Assembly (NCBI GenBank): GCA_037444075.1
Contig: JBBIND010000080.1
Coordinates: 1-17,820, forward strand
DNA: 17,820 nucleotides
DNA from: JBBIND01 sp037444075
GTDB taxonomy: Bacteria > Acidobacteriota > Terriglobia > Bryobacterales > Bryobacteraceae
Direction: 5' to 3'
This document shows positions 1 through 6,852 of the stretch, one piece after another. The notes below the pieces were generated by a model that ran no database searches, was not told the origin of the DNA, and worked only from the letters and a program-made list of their open reading frames with translations. The translations under genes and the position numbers were made by a program. The first letter of the stretch is position 1. Every line of letters starts with the position of its first letter.

Positions 1-313
1 AAGACTCGTTCAGACGGGCGCTGGCTTCATCGACGTCCTGCATATCTCCGCTGCGCCCCATCTTTTCCAGCCGCAAGGCCGCGTCAAATGCCTGCTGCGC
101 GCCGAAATTGCCGACCGCGCCTTTCAGAGTGTGGGCAGAGGACTCCAACTGCTGAGGGTCTCTGCCGGCCACAGCCTGCTCCAACCTGGTAATCAGCCGG
201 GGGCACTCCTCCAGAAACATTGCCGCGATTTCCTTAAGCAATTCCTCGTCGCCGCCCAAGTGTGCGAGGACAAAACTCCAATCAAATGGCGCGAGTTCTT
301 CTCGAGGATTCAA
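1..313 (-). CDS. HPt (histidine phosphotransfer) domain protein, 3' end cut by window edge
   Basis: The 104 visible codons form an HPt four-helix bundle that passes phosphate between response regulators in a phosphorelay or chemotaxis pathway in the cytoplasm. The signature is AHTLKGAVGNFGA, with the phospho-accepting His at residue 61. Before it comes the usual entry FDWSFVLAHLGGDEELLKEI, and after it a helix with ALRLEKMGRSGD. The start is TTG (bases 311-313), chosen because AAGGAG lies six bases upstream (320-325) and an in-frame stop sits farther upstream with no ATG between. Free-standing HPt proteins are about 110-120 residues, so this is probably nearly complete, although a fused downstream domain cannot be excluded. 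The promoter upstream looks like a sigma-28 site, which suggests coexpression with flagellar or chemotaxis genes. The family call is firm; the specific partner is unknown. Confidence 0.88.
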   Translation of the reverse strand, partial: MNPREELAPFDWSFVLAHLGGDEELLKEIAAMFLEECPRLITRLEQAVAGRDPQQLESSAHTLKGAVGNFGAQQAFDAALRLEKMGRSGDMQDVDEASARLNES

Positions 314-347
314 CGGAAACTCCTTCCATCCCGAGCTAAGGTAATCT

Positions 348-372
348 TACCCGGAACGGCCAGTCCCGGGTA
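348..372 (-). other. Hairpin in the 5' leader of the HPt gene
   Basis: TACCCGG (348-354) pairs with CCGGGTA (366-372) around an 11-base loop. It lies between the predicted sigma-28 start site and the Shine-Dalgarno of the HPt gene, so it would fold in the mRNA leader of about 80 bases. A role in stability or translation is inference only. Confidence 0.35.
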
Positions 373-400
373 GACGTACCAAGCTGGTTCTCACAGCCTC

Positions 401-427
401 TTATCGGCGCCTCCGGGCAGGACTTTC
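401..427 (-). promoter_or_regulatory. Sigma-28 (FliA) type promoter for the HPt gene
   Basis: Read on the minus strand, the -10 element is GCCGATAA (401-408), an exact match to the sigma-28 consensus. An 11-base spacer, the canonical length, separates it from GAAAGTCC (420-427), which matches five of eight bases of TAAAGTTT, including the AAAGT core. Transcription would start near base 394, giving a leader of about 80 bases before the TTG start of the HPt gene. The match to the downstream gene's signalling role makes chance less likely. No promoter activity can be shown from sequence. Confidence 0.65.
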
Positions 428-492
428 GGGGTTTTCCGCCTGAGCCCTGACACCGGAGGCCGGGGCGCTCCAACGAAGACTGGGCGCAACGG

Positions 493-1145
493 CTAGCCGG
501 GCCGGCTACGGCCTTCCCTCTGATACCGTTCCAACATCGCCTTCAGGTTCGTCACCACCTCGGGGTGCTTGAGGTACAGGTTGTCCTCCTCACTCGGGTC
601 CCGCCTCAGGTTGTGCAATTGCCCCGCGGGCTCGCCCGGCTGGGGCTCGACCTTCCTCGGCTCACTGAACCCTCCCGACCCCAAACCCAGGACCAGCTTC
701 CAGTCTCCCTGGCGGATCGAAAACACGCCGCTCATGGAGTGGTGCACGATGGCTTGCCGCGTGCCTTGTCCGCCTCCCAGGCAGGGCAGCCAGGAGTAGC
801 TGTCCTCTCCGGCGTCAGGCGCCAGTTTGACCCCGTGCATGTCCGCTACCGTGGCCATGAGGTCAGTGAGGTCGCCGAGTTGATTGCTCACCTGCCATAG
901 CGCGTGGGAGTGCACACCGAACTCGGCGAGTACATATCCGTGAAGCGAGTTCCCTGGCCCGCCAGTTTGTCGGCGTTCGGCGTCGGTATTTGCGAGTCCT
1001 GGTTGTAGGAGCGCAGGTCGCCCCAGCCGAGATCGTCGCAAAGGATGTAGACGATGTTCGGGCCGGAAGCCGCGCCTGCCGCCGACAGGCCGGCCGAAAC
1101 GCCGCCCACTGTGAGAGATTGCAGGAACTCACGCCGATTCGTCAT
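493..1145 (-). pseudogene. Sulfatase pseudogene with a large out-of-frame internal deletion
   Basis: The first 85 residues are a normal sulfatase N-terminus. There is a Tat-like signal (TNRREFLQSLTVGG), the metal-binding stretch NIVYILCDDLGWGD, and the formylglycine signature C78-T-P-T-R82. The frame then reaches TGA at 888-890. Sulfatase homology resumes at about base 890 in another frame with VSNQLGDLTDLMAT, runs through a GEDS motif and FSIRQGDWKL, and ends near RYQREGRSRPG at TAG 493-495. That second part is the C-terminal domain, so the middle of the enzyme (roughly 250-300 residues by family length) is missing. The start at 1143-1145 is preferred over an ATG seven codons upstream because GAGGG lies four bases before it and the twin-arginine motif then falls at the N-terminus. 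The product cannot be an active sulfatase. An assembly or sequencing fault is the alternative. Confidence 0.85.
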
Positions 1146-1258
1146 AGTACCCTCATGCCTCCGCACGGAATTTTGACATTTCGTAATACATCACCCCACC
1201 GAGGCGCACTTCAAGTCATGCAGAGCGCCGATGTTCGTCTCCCGGATTGGCCGAGACT

Positions 1259-1282
1259 TGGCAAAGGTTCTCCTTACTGCCA
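1259..1282 (-). other. Small bulged hairpin in the gap between the GT-C gene and the sulfatase pseudogene
   Basis: TGGCAAAGG (1259-1267) pairs with CCTT (72-75 of that block, i.e. 1272-1275) and TGCCA (1278-1282) across a two-base bulge, closing a four-base loop. It lies about 125 bases beyond the stop of the GT-C gene. No T-run follows on the minus strand, so it is not a convincing intrinsic terminator. The rest of the 260-base gap 1146-1405 shows no supported gene or strong promoter. Confidence 0.25.
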
Positions 1283-1405
1283 GGATTGTGATGCCCCCGG
1301 GCATGGCGGCCACCGGAAACAACCTGCACGCCGGAGACAGATCCGCGGTCACAACCTCAGGCAAGAGGGCCAAACCATTGGAAGGACCGGCAACGTCCCG
1401 GGACC

Positions 1406-3274
1406 CTAACGAATCGCAAATGTCCCGAAGGCCACGCCCAATTCGCGACGGTCGGTGCCGGTAAGGAAGGTTCGGCTGAGTTCGAGCGTGAAACTGATCT
1501 CCTCCCGTCCCACCCACTCGTCCGGCAGCGGCGCCTGGAAATGGAACGGCGCGTCCGGGCGTTCCAGCGGGAACGTTGCCAGAAGCCGGCCGTCGGCGCT
1601 GACGGCGAGGGCCACCGGGCCTTGCGCCAGCAGTTCGCCCGGGCAGTATCCAGCCAGGTAGAAGGACCGGCCTTTCTCCTGCGGGCCGTGCAGAATGACC
1701 GTGGCGCGCCCTGTCATCCAGCGGTAGCCGGTTTCGATGGGCATCCACCCCGGGCCCAGTTGTCCCTCGAAAGCCTGCTGGCCGGCATCGACTCGCCACC
1801 CTGGCCCGGGTTTCCAACGCGAACGAGCCACATCGTGATACGTGCTCGTGATGTTTCGCAGGCGCTCGCCTATGGTGGAGTACACCACCGCCCGGTCATG
1901 ATCCAATGCCCACAAAGTTGGCCCCGGCGGCAGTATCCAGTGGGAAATGTCAGCGATTTCGGGATGCGCGTCAATATTCTCATCCGAACCAGGCGTCAGA
2001 TACACTTCGGAAACTCTCAGCAGGCGGAAGGGATTATCAGCCACCGAGGCCCAGAACAGTTCCGTACTGACGCCGTCAAGCACAATCAGTTTGCCGGGGT
2101 GCAACTGCCTGACACGATCGACGCCGAGAACCAGCTTGCGCGCCAGCTGCGTGCGTTGGTTATTGTAGGCGGCTACGGTGCGGCCTACAGGCAGTGAACA
2201 TGCCAGGTACAGAACCGCCAGCAGGATGGCGGCGACACGCACGGGCCAGCCCTTGCACACTCCCTTCGCAAATGCCCATCCACCGAGCGCTGCCAGACCG
2301 ATGGTCGGCATCGTCAGGTAGTATTCCGAGAAATGGTCCCGCAGTGGCAGCACGGGGCCAATCAGGGCAAAGAACCAGAGCAGCAAGTACACTCCCAGCC
2401 ATTCGCGCCGCACTGCCTTCCACACCGCGAAGGCCAGCAAAACGCCGCTCAGGATCCATACCGAGGCGAACCCGAGACTAACAAAGTACGGATGGACAGG
2501 CAGCGTGGCCACACGCACCCCGCCGAACGCCCAGCTCCAGTATTCCCACAAAGTCAGCGGAAGGCTGGCGTCAAAGTGCATGGCGTACGGGCCGGATTGC
2601 GCCTTGGTCGTGACGGCGGAGTGGATGGCGGTATAGATTCCGGAGACGGCGAACAGCGGCAGGGTCTTCACAAACAGCCGCCGCGCACAGCACAGCGCAT
2701 AACCGGCTGCCAACGCCGGGTAAACGACGTTCATCTCGAGCGCGCCGAAACCCAGGAGAAAGGCCACCCACTGGTATATCCAGTGCCGCCGCAGCCCCGT
2801 CTCCTGGTAGCGCAGGAGGCAGTAGAACGCCAGCAGGAGGAAAAACGCGCAGAGCACCTGGTTGTAGCTCGACGTCCAGGACATGGCGACGCCCAGCGCG
2901 CTGTTGCCGGCCCAGAAGATTGCCGCCGAAAAACCCGCCAGACGCGAAGCGGTGAGGCGGCTGACGATGGCAGCGAGCAGTACCAGGTTGGCGGACTGCG
3001 TCAGGAACACCCACGCTCGGTATGGCAGGGCGTCCAGCCCGAACATCCCGTGGAACGCCAGAAAGAACGCCCGTTCGCTCAGTGGGCGTATCGTGCCCTG
3101 CGCCATGGGCACGAAGAGCGTTCGCCAGAAATCCTCGAAGCTGTGGATGCTGAGGTGGAGCCCCAGCCAGGCAAAATCATCCTGCTGGAACCACGCCCAG
3201 AGGCCAGGCCAGAAAACACCGAGACAGAACAGCGACGGGGTCACCCAATAGGTGACCCGTGCGGCAAGTTTCAT
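1406..3274 (-). CDS. GT-C-type integral membrane glycosyltransferase-like protein with C-terminal beta-rich domain
   Basis: This 622-residue polytopic membrane protein has about ten hydrophobic segments in its first ~390 residues. Right after the first segment comes QQDDF (Asp32-Asp33), an acidic pair in the position of the catalytic loop of GT-C enzymes that use lipid-phosphate sugars. Aromatic-rich loops (RPLSERAFF, SWTSSYNQV) also fit that class. Residues from about 400 onward are soluble, and residues ~509-622 form a domain that resembles the neighbouring lipoprotein. The likely role is transfer of a sugar to a lipid or protein on the outer face of the inner membrane; donor and acceptor are unknown. 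Its ATG overlaps the lipoprotein stop as ATGA (3271-3274), so it is the last gene of a three-gene operon and probably translationally coupled. The fold class is likely; the reaction is inference. Confidence 0.75.
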   Translation of the reverse strand: MKLAARVTYWVTPSLFCLGVFWPGLWAWFQQDDFAWLGLHLSIHSFEDFWRTLFVPMAQGTIRPLSERAFFLAFHGMFGLDALPYRAWVFLTQSANLVLLAAIVSRLTASRLAGFSAAIFWAGNSALGVAMSWTSSYNQVLCAFFLLLAFYCLLRYQETGLRRHWIYQWVAFLLGFGALEMNVVYPALAAGYALCCARRLFVKTLPLFAVSGIYTAIHSAVTTKAQSGPYAMHFDASLPLTLWEYWSWAFGGVRVATLPVHPYFVSLGFASVWILSGVLLAFAVWKAVRREWLGVYLLLWFFALIGPVLPLRDHFSEYYLTMPTIGLAALGGWAFAKGVCKGWPVRVAAILLAVLYLACSLPVGRTVAAYNNQRTQLARKLVLGVDRVRQLHPGKLIVLDGVSTELFWASVADNPFRLLRVSEVYLTPGSDENIDAHPEIADISHWILPPGPTLWALDHDRAVVYSTIGERLRNITSTYHDVARSRWKPGPGWRVDAGQQAFEGQLGPGWMPIETGYRWMTGRATVILHGPQEKGRSFYLAGYCPGELLAQGPVALAVSADGRLLATFPLERPDAPFHFQAPLPDEWVGREEISFTLELSRTFLTGTDRRELGVAFGTFAIR

Positions 3275-3810
3275 TTGGCCTCAAGGCCAATGCTGCTGAC
3301 GATGATGCCGAGTTCCCTTTCCTCAACGCTGCCGGCGGCCAGGAATTGGTCCAGGGCGAACACGGCGGTGACCGCGCCGGCCTTAAGCGCTTGGGCGGGC
3401 ACTTCTTTACGGAAGACGAACTCGCCGGGCTTGGTGTATGTCTCCCCTTCAATGGCGGCGCCTTCCACATTGGCGTCCAAACGCATGGCCTTCGTCCTTT
3501 GGATGACGGGTTCGGGCACTACCAGCTTGACGTACAGATAGGCGCCTTTTTCCGCGGCTCCGGCGGGGGGACGCAGCGTCACGGAGAACCGGCCCATGGT
3601 CCAGCGCCACGCGTTCTGTTCGACGTCATGAAAGCCTTTCAGCAGTTGGACCGAGGCGCGCGGATCAGCTACGTGCACCATGCTGGCCAGCGAAGGGGTT
3701 TCTTCCTCGATCGTCTCCACCTGGATGGTCTGCCGGGAACGGCAGCCGGGCGTCAAGAGCATAAGGGTGGCTGCGGCGAGAGGCGCCGCAAAAGCAATCA
3801 GTTTTCGCAT
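3271..3810 (-). CDS. Small lipoprotein with a domain shared with the adjacent GT-C protein
   Basis: A 179-residue protein begins with a lipoprotein signal: MRKL, a hydrophobic stretch, then LLTPGC with Cys23 as the lipidation site. The lipobox is not ideal, since Pro is at -2. The start at 3808-3810 is chosen over an ATG seven codons upstream because GGAG (3818-3821) sits seven bases before it and the signal peptide then has normal length. Residues ~59-179 are predicted beta-rich, with WRWTMGRFSVTL, then TYTKPGEFVF, then EERELGIIVSSIGLE. The same order of elements occurs in the C-terminus of the next gene. It overlaps the oxidoreductase stop by 13 bases and the GT-C start by four. I do not recognise a named family. 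Cell-envelope location is likely; function is unknown. Confidence 0.78.
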   Translation of the reverse strand: MRKLIAFAAPLAAATLMLLTPGCRSRQTIQVETIEEETPSLASMVHVADPRASVQLLKGFHDVEQNAWRWTMGRFSVTLRPPAGAAEKGAYLYVKLVVPEPVIQRTKAMRLDANVEGAAIEGETYTKPGEFVFRKEVPAQALKAGAVTAVFALDQFLAAGSVEERELGIIVSSIGLEAK

Positions 3811-5864
3811 TTTTCCACTCCCACCAGACAACTATAGAACGTCGCGCCTCCGCCCGCATCAGTCAGCCGCTGAGAGGTGAGCACGTTGGTGTTGCGCCTG
3901 TCCGCTGCCTGCTTGTTCCAGCGCACGGAGCGCGCAGAGACCACGCCGCCAGGCACGGCATCGTTCACCTCGGCCACCAGCGTGCACTCGCCGCGATCGT
4001 TGAATAACCTGACAGAGTCGCCGGTTCGGATGCCGCGCGCGGCGGCGTCCGCTGCCGAAATGGACACCCGCGATCCTTCCTCGTCGACCTCGGCGCGGTA
4101 GCTGAAGGTGGAATTCAGGCCATGATCGGCCTTCGGGGTGATCAACTCGAGCGGGAACCGGGCGCTCAGCCCGCTATCGCCGTGACGGGACTCGACGGGC
4201 GGCTCGTAGTCCAACCCCTCCGGACGCAGGTCGCACTTGCCGGAAGGGGTCCCAAAACCACCCGAGGCGAATGGAAGGAACGGCTCGCCCTCGGGGGCAA
4301 CTTGCAGCCGGACAAAGTGCTTTGCGCCGAGGCTCTCCACCGTGATCCCCTCCAGGAAGGGGTGGGCGGTATTCAGCGCAGTCCGGATCAAATCCTCATC
4401 GGATTCCTGCACGCAGGCTTCCGTCCATCCGAGGCGCGCGGCCAGAAGACGGAAGATCTCGGAGTTGGGTTTGGCTTCGCCCGGAGGCTGAACAACCGGG
4501 CGCGCCATCTGCAAGTAGTGATGCCCGTAAGCGTAGTAAAGGTCCGTGTGTTCCAGAAACGTGGTGACCGGCAGAACGATATCGGCGTAGTCGGCTGTAT
4601 CCGTTTGGAACTGCTCCAGCACGACGCAGAAGAGGTCTTCGCGGCGGAACCCGCGCAACACGGCGTTCTGATCCGGCGCGATCGCCGCCGGGTTGGAGTT
4701 GTAAACGACCAAAGCCTTGACGGGAGGGTTATCCAGTTGGGTCAGCGCCTCGCCCAGTTGCGACATGTTCACCAGCCGGGCAACCCTGCCGAGAGGCGAT
4801 GCCTGCTGCAACTCCGGCATCTCCAGCCCTTCCCGATTCAAGTGGAAAGCCCCGCCGGTTGAGAGCAGCATGCCGCCGCCCGCGTGGCGCCATTGGCCCG
4901 TGAGCGCAGGGAGCATGGCGATGGCCCGAACCGCCCCGGCGCCCCGCTCGGACCGCTGCACGCCGTAGTTCAGGCGAATCACGGCGGGCTTGACGGTGGC
5001 GTACTCACGCGCCAGCGTGACTATCTCCTCCACTGTCAGCCCGGTCAGTGCAGCCGTTCGTTCAGGCGGGTAAGCCGCGGCGAGCGCCGCCAACTCATCC
5101 GCGCCTTCCGTGTACTGTTCCACGTAGGCGGCATCGTGCAACTTCTCGGCAAGCGTGACGTGGATCATGCCGAGGGCCAGCGCGAGGTCGCTCCCCGGGT
5201 TGATGGCGAAGTGCTGGTCCGCGAGTTGCCCGGTTCGGTTCTTCACCGGGTCGATCGTATAGAGCCGCGCACCGGCGTTGCGAGCCGCCACGATGAACGG
5301 CCACAAGTGGCAGTTGGCCCCTAGAATATTGGCGCCCCAGGCGATGATGAGACGCGCCTGGCCGAACTGCTCCGGGTCTGTACCGTAGCGGAAGCCGAGC
5401 ACCCGGTTGAGTGCTACTGTGCCGGCGGAGGAGCAGATAGTGCGGTCCAGCCGGCTGGCTCCCAAACGGTGGAAGAAGCGCCGGTCCATGCCAGCGCCCT
5501 GTACGAGCCCCATGGTGCCGGCGTAACTGTAGGGCAGAATAGCCTCAGGCCCGTCAGCGCTACTGATGGCTTCCAGCCGGCGGGCGATGGTGTCCAGTGC
5601 TTCGTCCCATCCGATGCGCTCAAAGCGCCCCTCGCCCTTTGCTCCGACACGCTTGAGGGGATAGCAGAGGCGCTCCGGGGAGTATTCGCGTTCGAGATAG
5701 CGCGCCACCTTGGCGCAGACGAACCCGCGGGTCACCGGGTGCGCGGGATTGCCGCGAAGCCTCGTTGCGCGGCCACCCTCCACGGTGATCAGCAACGAGC
5801 AGGTATCCGGGCAGTCAAGTGCACAAACGGAATGCCTGATTTCAAAGAGGGAGGAAGGGCCCAC
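3798..5864 (-). CDS. Molybdopterin (bis-MGD) [4Fe-4S] oxidoreductase, cytoplasmic, DMSO reductase superfamily
   Basis: The 688 residues follow the layout of the DMSO-reductase/formate-dehydrogenase superfamily. An N-terminal [4Fe-4S] site is formed by Cys14, Cys18, Cys22 and Cys50 (CALDCPDTC, GFVCAK). Next come the cofactor-binding domains, with TICSSAG (Cys144 is the candidate Mo/W ligand), WGANILGAN, and DPVKNRTGQLADQH. A central QTDTADYADIVLPVTTFLEHTD motif follows, and a C-terminal molydopterin dinucleotide-binding barrel carries SISAADAAARGI. There is no Tat signal before the first cysteine, so the enzyme should be cytoplasmic. Partner iron-sulfur or membrane subunits are absent on both sides. 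Start is GTG 5862-5864, with no ribosome binding site but a TATAAT six bases upstream. The superfamily is certain; substrate is unknown. Confidence 0.93.
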   Translation of the reverse strand: MGPSSLFEIRHSVCALDCPDTCSLLITVEGGRATRLRGNPAHPVTRGFVCAKVARYLEREYSPERLCYPLKRVGAKGEGRFERIGWDEALDTIARRLEAISSADGPEAILPYSYAGTMGLVQGAGMDRRFFHRLGASRLDRTICSSAGTVALNRVLGFRYGTDPEQFGQARLIIAWGANILGANCHLWPFIVAARNAGARLYTIDPVKNRTGQLADQHFAINPGSDLALALGMIHVTLAEKLHDAAYVEQYTEGADELAALAAAYPPERTAALTGLTVEEIVTLAREYATVKPAVIRLNYGVQRSERGAGAVRAIAMLPALTGQWRHAGGGMLLSTGGAFHLNREGLEMPELQQASPLGRVARLVNMSQLGEALTQLDNPPVKALVVYNSNPAAIAPDQNAVLRGFRREDLFCVVLEQFQTDTADYADIVLPVTTFLEHTDLYYAYGHHYLQMARPVVQPPGEAKPNSEIFRLLAARLGWTEACVQESDEDLIRTALNTAHPFLEGITVESLGAKHFVRLQVAPEGEPFLPFASGGFGTPSGKCDLRPEGLDYEPPVESRHGDSGLSARFPLELITPKADHGLNSTFSYRAEVDEEGSRVSISAADAAARGIRTGDSVRLFNDRGECTLVAEVNDAVPGGVVSARSVRWNKQAADRRNTNVLTSQRLTDAGGGATFYSCLVGVEKCEN

Positions 5865-5870
5865 GAGCCG

Positions 5871-5876
5871 ATTATA
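5871..5876 (-). promoter_or_regulatory. Perfect -10 box placed for a leaderless oxidoreductase mRNA
   Basis: Minus-strand TATAAT ends six bases before the GTG start of the molybdopterin oxidoreductase, so transcription would begin at or next to the start codon. No Shine-Dalgarno sequence is present between them. The -35 region is weak: TAGACT at 5896-5901 with a 19-base spacer, or GACTGC at 17 bases. The -10 sequence is clear; promoter use is inferred. Confidence 0.5.
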
Positions 5877-5905
5877 CCGTGCGGGTTTTCAGAGCAGTCT
5901 ATCCG

Positions 5906-5934
5906 GATTCCGGGCGCCTGGAGCGCCCGGAATC
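5906..5934 (-). terminator. Perfect 12-bp hairpin after iolB
   Basis: GATTCCGGGCGC (5906-5917) and GCGCCCGGAATC (5923-5934) pair perfectly around the loop CTGGA, starting 27 bases past the iolB stop. It lies just upstream of the promoter-like TATAAT of the next gene. The stem is strong enough to stop or stabilise a transcript, but no T-run follows on the minus strand, so it is not a classic intrinsic terminator. Confidence 0.5.
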
Positions 5935-5961
5935 GCAGCATATCCCGCTCTTCAGCGGTCC

Positions 5962-6777
5962 TCAGGCTGCCTTGATCCAGGCATGGCGCGGGTCGTCTTT
6001 CCAGGCGCCGTACTTGCGTGCGTCCCCGGCCAGCACCCACAGGAAGCTGAGCGCGTACCCGGGCGCCGCCACCACCGGGTGGTAGCCGCGCGGGATCAAC
6101 ACCGTATCGCCGTGCTCCACCGCGTAGGAGTAGTCAAACGGCTCCGCATCATCCGGGTCAGTATAGACGCGCATGAAACCGAAGCCCTGCTTCGGTTCGA
6201 CCTGGAAATAGTAGACCTCCTCCATGGGAACCTCTGCAGGAGCCTCGAAGCGATCGTGCTTGTGGGGCGGGCAGCTCGACCATCCGCCCGGCTGATTCAC
6301 CGTCTCGCCGCAAATCAGGCTCGCTGCGTCGATGTTCTCGCCGATGTGCGTGTACACCATGCGGCTCCAGTTGCCCTGGCCGACTCGCTTGGCCATGACG
6401 TCGTCGCCGCCGATGAGGCGCGCCTGGATGCCCGGCTTCCCCGCGGCGCCCGCCACCGTCACGCGCGCGGAGCCATCCAGCGCTTTCAGGTTCACTCGGG
6501 ATCCCGCCGGGACATACACCATGGGGCCTGTTTCACGGATCGTAGGGCGGTTCGGGATGTCCCACGCGAAGCGGCCGGTTTGGCTTTCCACCTCCACGCG
6601 AACCGGACCTGTGTGGAAATCGAGCGACACCTCATCGCCGCCGCTCTCAAAGCGGTGCGCATTGAGGGAACCGCCCAGTTCCACGACGGTGAACGAGAGA
6701 TGCCGCAGGCCCTCGCCCCGCTTCACGATTGGATAGACGCCGGGCTTCTCCCCGGGGGACTTGATATGCAGTTTCAT
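5962..6777 (-). CDS. iolB: 5-deoxy-glucuronate isomerase (IolB)
   Basis: This 271-residue double-cupin enzyme converts 5-deoxy-D-glucuronate to 2-deoxy-5-keto-D-gluconate in cytoplasmic myo-inositol catabolism. The second cupin carries the metal site: PPHKHD (His172, His174), the acidic EEVYY (Glu186/187), and RGYHPVVAAPGY (His233). WSSCPPHKHD and GFGFMRVYT are diagnostic of IolB over the related KduI. The length matches the family. The start at 6775-6777 follows directly from the conserved N-terminus, though the upstream Shine-Dalgarno is poor (GTGAAACC). No other iol genes lie next to it. It sits between a TonB-dependent receptor and a molybdoenzyme operon, so either the pathway is scattered or this isomerase serves another sugar acid. 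Family assignment is firm. Confidence 0.9.
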   Translation of the reverse strand: MKLHIKSPGEKPGVYPIVKRGEGLRHLSFTVVELGGSLNAHRFESGGDEVSLDFHTGPVRVEVESQTGRFAWDIPNRPTIRETGPMVYVPAGSRVNLKALDGSARVTVAGAAGKPGIQARLIGGDDVMAKRVGQGNWSRMVYTHIGENIDAASLICGETVNQPGGWSSCPPHKHDRFEAPAEVPMEEVYYFQVEPKQGFGFMRVYTDPDDAEPFDYSYAVEHGDTVLIPRGYHPVVAAPGYALSFLWVLAGDARKYGAWKDDPRHAWIKAA

Positions 6778-6788
6778 GGTTTCACGCT

Positions 6789-6844
6789 ATCACGCGGGGC
6801 TGCCGCCGTGCCCGTTTTCGGCATGCTGCGGCAGCGGGCGTGAT
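6789..6844 (-). other. Large nested hairpin between the TonB-dependent receptor gene and iolB
   Basis: ATCACGC (6789-6795) pairs with GCGTGAT (6838-6844), and GCTGCCGC (6799-6806) with GCGGCAGC (6828-6835), separated by a 3x2 internal loop. The interior adds a short stem, TGCCCG/CGGCA, closed by TTTT on the plus strand (AAAA on the minus). It fills most of the 75-base gap, ending 11 bases before the iolB start. There is no T-run, so a terminator, an attenuator or a processing/stability element are all possible. Confidence 0.5.
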
Positions 6845-6852
6845 CGTTTGAA

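Noticed and set aside
131..373. 80-codon plus-strand frame over the HPt gene
   Set aside because: The minus-strand frame carries the HPt phosphorylation motif; the plus frame has none.
1191..1817. Minus-strand frame whose tail fills the gap 1191-1405
   Set aside because: Most of it lies inside the GT-C gene in another frame. The tail has no start of its own and resembles no family I know. A decayed remnant cannot be fully excluded.
2333..3541. 402-codon plus-strand open frame
   Set aside because: Antisense to the GT-C and lipoprotein genes; Gln/Arg/Glu-rich composition without domains.
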